Part shown: piece after piece, positions 6,061-11,986 of the stretch
Layout: each line of letters starts with the position of its first letter
How positions within the stretch are numbered: position 1 is the stretch's first letter
NCBI GenBank assembly: GCA_002499405.1
Contig: DALH01000027.1
Coordinates: forward strand, 1-11,986
DNA length: 11,986 bases
Direction of reading: 5' to 3'
Source of the DNA: Candidatus Micrarchaeota archaeon UBA95
Lineage (GTDB): Archaea; Micrarchaeota; Micrarchaeia; Norongarragalinales; Norongarragalinaceae
Position numbers and translations under genes: made by a program
Notes under the pieces: model-generated
Told to the model about the DNA's origin: nothing
The model's database searches: none
What the model saw: only the letters and a program-made list of their open reading frames with translations

Positions 6061-7383
6061 TTAAATGCTTCCGCCCTTGAACCCGTGGACGTGGCTGCTG
6101 GTCAAAGCCCGCGAGGGGTGCAGGTGCGAGAAGCGGATGAGGATGGGGCGCTTGCGGTAGGGGACGAGCAAGCGTTCTTCGTGTAGGGACGCGGTAAGGA
6201 AGGCGGCGGCGGAGAGCCGCGCGATTCCGGAGACGAGGAATACGGCTGGGATGCCGGCGAATCCGAGCACGGGTGACGCGTCAAAGAAGGGGATGAGGGA
6301 GGCGCCCGCCAAGGGGCCGAGGAAGCGTGCAAGGCCCGCGAAGAAGTTGTAGTTGCTGATGGTTGAGGGCACGCGTTCCTGGTTTACCGAGGACAACACG
6401 TAGTTGAAGGCGGACAAGTCCAGGCCGGCCCACACGAACCCACTGAATATTTCTATGAAGGCGAGGACCAGGAAGTTCGTTGTGAAGAGCCAGAGGAGGG
6501 GGACCAGGGAAGCGAAGAGCGTGCAGGAGACGAGCACGATTTTGTTGCCGAACAACTCGGTGATGCGGCCCTAGTAAGGCATGGCAACTACGCGGGCGAG
6601 CCCGGCTGCGAGGATGAGGAACGTGTATTCGAGGAGGGTGAAGTGGAGGTTGCGCAGCATGTACAAGACGAAGAAGGGGGCGGCGACGTTGACGGCGAAC
6701 AAGAACACGGAGGTGAGGAACACGGTGTTGCGGATTTCGTGGTTGAAGGGCTTGCAAACGAATTGGCAAGGGTTTTCAACTGGCGTGTAGGCGGGGCGTT
6801 CGAGTTCGTCCACGCGGCGCAAGTAGTGGAGGGAGGCGAGGCGGGCGAGGAAGGACGCGGAAAACAGGAAGGCGAACCCCAGGATGACGTAACCGTCCTG
6901 GAAGAAGCCGAGGAGGAAGCCGGCGGCCAAGGTAGCCGACAACGAGGCGAGTTGGGTTACGGCGTTGCGGCGGCCGAAAAAAGTGCCGCGAATGTTTTGG
7001 GGGACAAGGGACGCCATCCACCCGCTCCACACCGGGTTCGCGAAGGTGTTGGCTGCAACGTAAACCGAGAAGAAGACGATTAACAAGGGGAGCGCGGTTT
7101 CAGCTGAGACGAGGACGGTTGAGAGAATCAAAAGCCACGACAACGCGTTCAAGGTGACGCCGGTGAGCACGAGGCCCTTGCGGTAGCCGTAGGTTTTCAC
7201 GGCGTAAGGCGACAAGAGTTGGAAGAAGGCGCCTACGAGGGCGGGGATGGCGGCGAGCCAGCCGAGGTAGGCCTCGCTTGCCCCGCGCAGGACCGCGTAA
7301 GGCGCGATGAAGGCCTCGCCTGCTCCCACTGAAACCGAGTTGGCGGCGCCGTCTTTCACCGAGTTTTCAAGGTTCTTGTTCAT
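6061..7383 (-). pseudogene. MFS transporter interrupted by one in-frame TAG codon
   Basis: Read through, this is a 440-codon, 12-helix major facilitator transporter. The N-terminal piece (270 residues) holds about eight helices, including NPVWSGWMASLVPQNIRG in the middle loop. The C-terminal piece (169 residues) holds the rest. The frame is intact except for TAG at 6571-6573. The break reads VAMPY-stop-GRITELFGNK, the loop 8-9 motif, where MFS proteins commonly have PYWGR; thus a TGG Trp codon probably became TAG by one base change. Without suppression the product would lack the last four helices. Options are a recent nonsense mutation, read-through, or a sequencing error. TAG ends other genes here (694, 4533), so it is not a general sense codon. 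The gene follows the ATP-grasp ligase by 54 bases, suggesting transport of its product or substrate. Confidence 0.85.
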
Positions 7384-7414
7384 TTTGGATTGAAGGAAAT
7401 TAGTTCAAGCAGGA

Positions 7415-7426
7415 GAAAAATAAAAA
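7415..7426 (-). terminator. T-tract between ligase and MFS genes
   Basis: On the minus strand this reads as two T5 tracts separated by an A, eleven bases after the ligase stop. It may end the ligase mRNA. The same AT-rich stretch is about 38 bases before the MFS start, and could also serve as a weak TATA box for it. Confidence 0.4.
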
Positions 7427-7437
7427 CATATTCCCGT

Positions 7438-9834
7438 TCAGATGACGGAGGACTGGAGGTGGTGGTAGGGCGGGTGCTCGCGATAGCGTTTCACGGCGAG
7501 GCGCAGGATTTCCTCTATGAAGCCAGCATAATCCAGTCCGATGAGTTCGGCGCAGGCGGGCACGCAGTCGTCCTTGTTGATTGAGGGATTCGGGTTCAAT
7601 TCAAGGACGAACGGGTTGCCCTCCTTGTCCACGCGGAACTCTATGCGGCCGTAGTCGTGGCAGTCCAGGATGTTGTAGGTGTCAATTGCTATTTCTGAGA
7701 GGAGGGAAGCGAGTTTTGAAGGGATTTTGGCTGGGCGCTCGCTCTTGATGAGGTAGTAAGGTGAATCGGCGGTCTTCCACTTGGCTTCGTAAGGGTAGAT
7801 GTGCCAGTAGCCGGCCGGCAAGTCATCAAAGATGGAGCGCGACAATGGTAAAACGCGCAAGTCCTCGTCGTTCCCAATGATGCTCACGTCAAATTCGTCG
7901 CCCTCAATGTATTCCTCTATGAGGGCGGGGCAGCCCATTTTCACAACTACTTCCTCTAGTTGGCGGCGGAGCCCGGCCTCGTCCGAGACAACCGAATCGT
8001 TCGTGATGCCGATGCTGTTGTCCGCGTTCGCCGGCTTGACGATGAGGGGGTAGCGCAAGTCCTCCCTGACGTCGTCGTTGATGTCGTAAACGTAATCCCA
8101 CTTTGGCGTGGGAATGTCGTGGAACTTCAATAGTTTCTTCATGCGGATCTTGTCTATGCACAAGGCGAGCGCGGACGGGCTGGAACCCGTGTAAGGCGTG
8201 CCCAGCATGTCCAGGAGGGACGCGGCGTGCGGCTCCAGCAAACTGGAGTCGTTCACGCGCTCGCACACGTTGAACATTACGTCTACTTTCGCGTGCTGAA
8301 TTTTCTTGAAGGGGATGGGAAACTCATTCATGTCGAAGAAGGTGACGGAGTAGCCCTTGGACTCCAGCGCCTTCTGGATGTTGTTTCCAACAGAGGACAG
8401 GTCTTGTTCCACGAGGTTGTCGGACCCGTTCTTGTCATACTTGTTGCAGAGGACGCCGACGTGAAGCTTCTTCAATTCTTCTTCGGGCAGGTATTTCAGC
8501 TTGCCTATTTTCGCGTCGCGCAACAACTTGGTGCGCACAAGGCTGGCGTGGCTGAACCTGTTCTTGCGCCGCGTCTGGCCTATGCTGGAGCCCACGTCGT
8601 ATTTCGCCACGGACACTTCAATAGAGGAGAACGCCTCGTTCAGGTTGCGTTGCGCGTCCGCGGCCGTGGCGCCCTTGCACACCATCCACCCAACTGTTTC
8701 AAAGCCCTCGGGCGGGGCGAGAACGGTGTCGCCGACCTTCTTGTAAAAGTAGAGGTCGTGGACCGCGGGATTATTTCGCGCCTCCTGCCACCCGCGGATT
8801 CCGGAAACTATTCCCGACTTGTAGGGGTTGAAGTAAGAGCCGGACAGGTGGCACGACTGGAAAGCAGGCGACGCGGAAACGGGTTCGCCCAACGCTATTG
8901 CCAAAGCGTTTTCCACGAGGTCAACGCCCCAAACGAGTTTCACCCAGTCCCAAATGTAGTCGCCGCCCATGCGCGCCGCTACTTCAACGATTTTGGGGCC
9001 TTCCGGCGTCACCTTGACTTCGGCGTGGGAGATGGCATTGCAAATGCCGAGCGCGGCGTTCGCCTTCACTACCACGTCCTTGATTCTCTCCATGGTTTCG
9101 CCTTCAAAGCGGCTGGGCGCGGAGTCGCCTTCCTCCACGAAGTAGGGCTCGCGCATCAACTTTTTCTCTATCACGCCGGCGACCGTGGTGACGCCGTCCT
9201 GCGTCACGCTTTCAACGCTGACCTCTATGCCGTTCAAGTATTCCTCTAACACGAAGTGGTCCTGGTTGAACGTGAAAATGGGGTTGAACTTGGGGACCGC
9301 GTTCTTGGACACGTATGAATATGCTTCTCGCGCGTCCTCGGCGGTCTTGACTTCAACCACGAACTCGCTGTCCGCGCCGAACGCCGGCTTTATGACGGCG
9401 GGAAACCCGATGGTTTTCACGGCCTCCTCCAAGTCCGCTTCGCTTTTCACGAGCGCGTGCCTTGGGGAGGGCACTCCGGCGGCGTGCAACGCGTTCCGCA
9501 TCGCGTACTTGTTGCGCGCGTTCTCCGCGGTTTCGGGGGACGGGCCTATCCACTTGAATTTCTCGCACAAGGCGGCGAGCAGTTTGACGTCGTCCTCCCA
9601 GAAGGTTACGGCGCCGTCAATTTTCCCGCCGCCTTTCAGGTGTTCGGCAACGAGTTCCACGGCGCGCGCCCGGTCGTAGTTGTCGGACTTGATGAAGGCG
9701 TCAACGTATTTCTTCTCCCACGTTAGGCGGGGGGCCAACAAAACTATTTTCACGCCCAACTCCTTGGCGCGCTTGAGCGTGAACTCTTTTTTTCGTGAAC
9801 CGGAGTTCACGAATAAAACGGTTTTCCCTTCCAT
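7438..9834 (-). CDS. Fusion of two ATP-grasp ligase modules (L-amino-acid-ligase-like and D-Ala-D-Ala-ligase-like)
   Basis: A 798-residue protein with two complete ATP-grasp modules. Module 1 (about 1-410) resembles L-amino acid ligases: WEDDVKLLAAL and KWIGPSPETAENARNKYAMRN (79-114), the ATP lysine in FPAVIKP (K149), FVLEEYLNG (194-202), catalytic EVAAR (284-288), and a C-terminal lid with CHLSGSYF and ETVGWMVCKG. Module 2 (about 456-798) resembles D-Ala-D-Ala ligase: MFNVCE (520-525), GTPYTGS, YPLIVKP (K600), ALIEEYIEG (637-644), GRIEFR (729-734), and the metal-binding ELNPNPSI (745-752). Each module should activate a carboxylate as acyl phosphate and join it to an amine, so the protein could form two peptide-type bonds in sequence. 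Substrates are unknown. Most archaea lack peptidoglycan, so a small peptide product seems likelier than wall synthesis. The MFS gene lies next. Confidence 0.85.
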   Translation of the reverse strand: MEGKTVLFVNSGSRKKEFTLKRAKELGVKIVLLAPRLTWEKKYVDAFIKSDNYDRARAVELVAEHLKGGGKIDGAVTFWEDDVKLLAALCEKFKWIGPSPETAENARNKYAMRNALHAAGVPSPRHALVKSEADLEEAVKTIGFPAVIKPAFGADSEFVVEVKTAEDAREAYSYVSKNAVPKFNPIFTFNQDHFVLEEYLNGIEVSVESVTQDGVTTVAGVIEKKLMREPYFVEEGDSAPSRFEGETMERIKDVVVKANAALGICNAISHAEVKVTPEGPKIVEVAARMGGDYIWDWVKLVWGVDLVENALAIALGEPVSASPAFQSCHLSGSYFNPYKSGIVSGIRGWQEARNNPAVHDLYFYKKVGDTVLAPPEGFETVGWMVCKGATAADAQRNLNEAFSSIEVSVAKYDVGSSIGQTRRKNRFSHASLVRTKLLRDAKIGKLKYLPEEELKKLHVGVLCNKYDKNGSDNLVEQDLSSVGNNIQKALESKGYSVTFFDMNEFPIPFKKIQHAKVDVMFNVCERVNDSSLLEPHAASLLDMLGTPYTGSSPSALALCIDKIRMKKLLKFHDIPTPKWDYVYDINDDVREDLRYPLIVKPANADNSIGITNDSVVSDEAGLRRQLEEVVVKMGCPALIEEYIEGDEFDVSIIGNDEDLRVLPLSRSIFDDLPAGYWHIYPYEAKWKTADSPYYLIKSERPAKIPSKLASLLSEIAIDTYNILDCHDYGRIEFRVDKEGNPFVLELNPNPSINKDDCVPACAELIGLDYAGFIEEILRLAVKRYREHPPYHHLQSSVI

Positions 9835-9870
9835 GCTTTTTCTTGAATACCTCGCGCCGTTTCCGGCAAC

Positions 9871-9897
9871 AAAAAAAATGTTGAAACTGAATTTAAG
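9871..9897 (-). promoter_or_regulatory. TATA box and T8 tract before the double ATP-grasp gene
   Basis: On the minus strand CTTAAATT (9897-9890) is a TATA box overlapping the stop of the upstream gene. A run of eight T (9878-9871) follows, about 15 bases after that stop, and may terminate the upstream transcript. The predicted start of the ligase mRNA, near 9866, is just past the T run, giving a leader of about 32 bases before the ATG at 9834. Confidence 0.45.
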
Positions 9898-10744
9898 CTT
9901 TAGCCCGCGCTTTCAGATGGGACCGGTCGAGGCGTTGGCGGAACACCAGCGTCCGCTTGCAATCCGCCGGCAGGTCCTTGAACGAGTTGGGTTGCTTGAC
10001 GTCCGGGGGGAGCGGGAATTCGCCGCGGCTCGACTCAAATATTTTTTTGGCGTTGCGGCGCGTTGAATTGATTATCTTGTTTATGTTGTCGACGGGGTCG
10101 ACGTGGGAGTGCTGGCTGTGGAGGTTGTTTGCGTTCAACCAGACCAACAGTTTCGGAGACGGCAGGTGCAGTTCCAGGCCGCGTTCGTCGCAGTATTGCT
10201 TGGCCGCCAAAAACAGGGACAGGTGCGTATTCTTGTATTTTGAAAGGAAGTCATGGTAGTTCCTGGACTCCTCGGGGGTCAAGGGATAGGATTCCAGCTC
10301 CCTTGAATCGTTGAGGGAATTCGAGAAGCGGTTTGCGGTCAGGTTGCCTTGGAGTTGGGCGAGCACCGCCGAGCCCTCCTTCGCGTTTATTGCGAGGGTG
10401 AGGTGGGCAAGGGAGCCCGGAAGGGTTTGCGTCCAGGCGTCGTGTCTTGACGCGCGTTCAAGGTGTTCCCCGCGCGGCAAAAACTCGAAGGTCTTGATTT
10501 CAAAGCCCCTGGAGTCGCACAGGTCTTTGAAAAATTTGGGTAAATACTTTGGGACGAGGTCGGACACCGCGATGGCGGCAAAGGACGGGAGTTCGCGGTC
10601 CAGTTTTTCCAGGTCGCCAGCCATGCGGTTCCCGCGCTCGTCGGGCTCCGCGTGCCCGGACGCCGAACCCAGGACGGCATACAACTGTCTCCCGCCACCG
10701 CAACCGTCTTTCATCAGGCCTTCAAAGACCTTGGAGAGCGCCAC
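9893..10744 (-). CDS. Uncharacterised protein upstream of the ATP-grasp ligase
   Basis: A protein of about 283 residues that I cannot place in a family. It has no membrane segment or signal peptide and looks soluble. The N-terminus has a glycine-rich stretch (GCGGG) and AVLGSASGHAEPDERG. The middle has IAVSDLVPKYLPKFF and ELESYPLTPEESRNYHDFL. The C-terminal third is basic, with HSQHSHVDPVDNINK followed by STRRNAKKIF and an arginine- and lysine-rich end. The GTG at 10744 is chosen because a minus-strand TATA box (ATTATATT, 10776-10769) lies 28 bases away, matching the leaderless spacing of other genes here; a TTG at 10750 would add two residues. It is transcribed toward the ligase and may be functionally linked to it, but a T8 tract separates them. 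Confidence 0.55.
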   Translation of the reverse strand: MALSKVFEGLMKDGCGGGRQLYAVLGSASGHAEPDERGNRMAGDLEKLDRELPSFAAIAVSDLVPKYLPKFFKDLCDSRGFEIKTFEFLPRGEHLERASRHDAWTQTLPGSLAHLTLAINAKEGSAVLAQLQGNLTANRFSNSLNDSRELESYPLTPEESRNYHDFLSKYKNTHLSLFLAAKQYCDERGLELHLPSPKLLVWLNANNLHSQHSHVDPVDNINKIINSTRRNAKKIFESSRGEFPLPPDVKQPNSFKDLPADCKRTLVFRQRLDRSHLKARAKA

Positions 10745-10768
10745 GAACAATTCAATGAACTTAAAACA

Positions 10769-10777
10769 ATATAATTC
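10769..10777. promoter_or_regulatory. Near-palindromic TATA element in a divergent promoter region
   Basis: AATATAATT reads as a TATA box on both strands. On the minus strand it is 28 bases from the GTG at 10744. On the plus strand a separate TATA box, TTTTAATT (10820-10827), better suits the Cys-rich gene, with a predicted start near 10850. Confidence 0.4.
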
Positions 10778-10860
10778 AATTGCACGAGAAACAACTTTTT
10801 GGTTGAAGGTTTCGAGGCCTTTTAATTGAGGGAGGAAAATGATTATTGCAGGTGATTGCC

Positions 10861-11304
10861 TTGAATAAAATGTTCGTAATCGTTTTCGCGGGCGCGGCCT
10901 TGTTCGGGTGCCTTGAATGCCCGTATTGCGCGCCCGATTGCGGGGGCCATGCGTTGGGCGAGTCGTGGACTTGTGACGACGGGTGCAACACGTGCACTTG
11001 CACGGAGAACGGCGTGGCTAGCACGCTCATGGCTTGCCCCCCGGCTGGCTTGGCGAACCCGGCCTCGGTTTACTGCGTTGAAGAAGGCGGCTCCCTGGAA
11101 ATCCGGGAAGGCGAAGCCGGGCAATACGGCGTCTGCATTTTACCGGAAGGCGAGTGCGAGGAGTGGGCGTTTTACCGCGGCGAATGCGTTCCCGGTTCGT
11201 GCGTGGACAAGTGCGGCGACGGGTTCTGCGACGAAGTGGTTTGCATGGCAGTGGGTTGCCCGTGCCCGGAAACCCCTGAGTCCTGCCCAATTGATTGCGC
11301 TTAA
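10861..11304 (+). CDS. Cys-rich secreted lipoprotein-like protein with DUF333-like domain
   Basis: A 147-residue product with a signal peptide, MNKMFVIVFAGAALFGC, whose LFGC resembles a lipobox with Cys17 as the attachment point. After cleavage the protein carries 21 Cys residues. Three parts are visible: a C-x-x-x-GC-x-TC-x-C module (about 35-50), a DUF333-like domain (about 64-110: NPASVYCVEEGG, GVCILPEGECEEWAFYRGEC), and a tail CGDGFC...CPCPE...CPIDC (about 118-146). The Cys spacing suggests several disulfides outside the cell. The TTG at 10861 is chosen since GGTGAT (10851-10856) lies four bases before it and it adds the basic MNK start typical of signal peptides; the ATG at 10870 is the alternative. 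DUF333 function is not known. Its stop overlaps that of the convergent MarC gene. Confidence 0.75.
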   Translation: MNKMFVIVFAGAALFGCLECPYCAPDCGGHALGESWTCDDGCNTCTCTENGVASTLMACPPAGLANPASVYCVEEGGSLEIREGEAGQYGVCILPEGECEEWAFYRGECVPGSCVDKCGDGFCDEVVCMAVGCPCPETPESCPIDCA

Positions 11305-11882
11305 CCGGTCAGGCCCACGCGCACGTAGTTCACGGCGAGCGTGAGCAAGAGCAAGCCAAACACCTTGGAGGTTATCTCTATTGCGTGGCGGCCCAAGGCT
11401 TGCCTGACGCGCTCCGAATTCCTGAGCAACGCCCACGAAACCAGTAACGCCAGCGCGGTCGCTATGAGGGGAGTAGCGAAGCCGTGTTCCTCGGAGAGTA
11501 TCAAGAGCGAGGAGAGCAGGCCCGGGCCCGTCAGCAACGGGGTCGCAATCAATACGGCTACCGCGTTCCAGTTGTGCGCCTCGTCGGGAGGGGAAAACGA
11601 GAATCCGAGCACCATCTCCAAGCCCAGCAACCCGAGCACTATGCCTCCGCCAACGCGGAAGTCCGCAAGCGTGACGCCGAGGTAGTCCAGGAGGTTGGGG
11701 CCAACGAAGAGAAAGATTACGGCGATTACGCCGGCGATTAGTATTGCCTTGTTGGCTGCTGCCACGGCTTCCTTGCGCGTCATTTTCTGGGTTAGCGCGA
11801 GGAAGTACGGCACGGACGCGAACGGGTCCATGATGATGAAGATGGTGATGAATGAGGCAACCAGCGCGCTTGGGTCTAACAT
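11301..11882 (-). CDS. MarC-family (UPF0056) integral membrane protein
   Basis: A 193-residue protein with about six membrane helices. The N-terminus (FITIFIIMDPFASVPYFLALT) carries the MDP-x-x-x-x-P signature of MarC proteins. The GGGIVLGLLGLEMVLG segment and NAVAVLIATPLLTGPG match the family's second conserved block (A-x-P-L-x-x-GPG). The length matches the usual size of about 200 residues. The family's transport role is undefined; early links to multidrug resistance in E. coli were not upheld. A TATA box on the minus strand (TATTTATT, 11912-11905) is about 27 bases from the ATG at 11882, so the mRNA is probably leaderless. An ATG at 11894 would lie too close to the box. The stop shares TTAA with the convergent gene. 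Confidence 0.88.
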   Translation of the reverse strand: MLDPSALVASFITIFIIMDPFASVPYFLALTQKMTRKEAVAAANKAILIAGVIAVIFLFVGPNLLDYLGVTLADFRVGGGIVLGLLGLEMVLGFSFSPPDEAHNWNAVAVLIATPLLTGPGLLSSLLILSEEHGFATPLIATALALLVSWALLRNSERVRQALGRHAIEITSKVFGLLLLTLAVNYVRVGLTG

Positions 11883-11904
11883 GCTGTGTTGCATTCAGTG
11901 CGCG

Positions 11905-11912
11905 AATAAATA
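11905..11912 (-). promoter_or_regulatory. TATA box of the MarC gene
   Basis: Minus-strand TATTTATT is centred about 27 bases from the ATG at 11882, the same spacing as the other leaderless candidates in this window. The final 70 bases (11915-11986) show no gene I can support. Confidence 0.5.
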
Positions 11913-11986
11913 GTTTTAGGGGAGGAACTTTGATGAAGAAAACCAATTAGCATCCAATAAAAAGGAAGGGGGTAGTGCCCAAGGAA

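Noticed and set aside
8227..9249. A 340-codon plus-strand open frame opposite the ATP-grasp gene.
   Set aside because: It lies wholly antisense to a gene with many conserved motifs, has no recognisable domain, and has no promoter or ribosome site. It is a product of the codon bias of the real gene.
10089..10103. GTCGAC repeated with a GGG spacer.
   Set aside because: It lies within coding sequence for Val-Asp-Pro-Val-Asp and is best explained by the repeated amino acids.
10839..10868. A nine-codon open frame (ATG at 10839, TAA at 10866) after GGAGG, just before the Cys-rich gene.
   Set aside because: The better TATA box predicts transcription starting near 10850, after its ATG. It would matter only if a longer transcript exists.
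11140..11946. A 268-codon minus-strand open frame spanning the Cys-rich and MarC genes.
   Set aside because: It overlaps the MarC gene in another frame and runs antisense to the Cys-rich gene. Its product is rich in Arg, His and Pro with no domain, typical of a shadow frame.
11975..11986. A possible GTG start (GTG CCC AAG GAA) of a gene running out of the window.
   Set aside because: Only four codons are visible, so nothing supports it beyond a G-rich stretch upstream.

Overview
The window reads as archaeal chromosomal DNA. AT-rich TATA boxes (TTTAAATA, ATATAAAT, CTTAAATA) sit about 27-28 bases before several start codons. Where ribosome sites exist they are GGTGAT or GGAGTGA. Several families are typical of archaea: DUF2178 next to an XRE regulator, DUF4143-type ATPase, MarC, CPBP protease, and a Cys-rich DUF333-like secreted protein. 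The mix resembles DPANN-type archaea such as Diapherotrites or Micrarchaeota, but that placement is a low-confidence guess. No RNA gene, IS element or CRISPR array was found.

Left part (1-5480, plus strand) is an accessory, toxin-antitoxin-like stretch. It opens with a long nested hairpin (16-79). A DUF2178 membrane protein and an XRE regulator follow as a two-gene unit. Next come a DUF4143-type AAA ATPase with a nuclease-like C-terminus and a CPBP intramembrane protease. Then there is an overlapping pair of double-HTH regulator and AbiEii/MNT-like nucleotidyltransferase. Last is a three-gene cassette: winged-helix protein, RelE/ParE-like toxin, and a 52-residue charged protein. Three promoters here carry perfect 8-bp inverted repeats around or just after the TATA box, which looks like autoregulation.

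Middle part (5533-10744, minus strand) runs from right to left: an unrecognised 283-residue protein, a 798-residue fusion of two ATP-grasp ligase modules, an MFS transporter, and a weakly GNAT-like protein. The combination suggests making and exporting (or importing) a small peptide-like or amino-acid-derived compound. The MFS gene is broken by one in-frame TAG, apparently replacing a conserved Trp codon.

Right part (10861-11882) holds a Cys-rich, lipoprotein-like secreted protein (plus) and a MarC-family membrane protein (minus). The two converge, and their stop codons overlap in a TTAA.

All product names come from reading motifs by eye. No database search was run.
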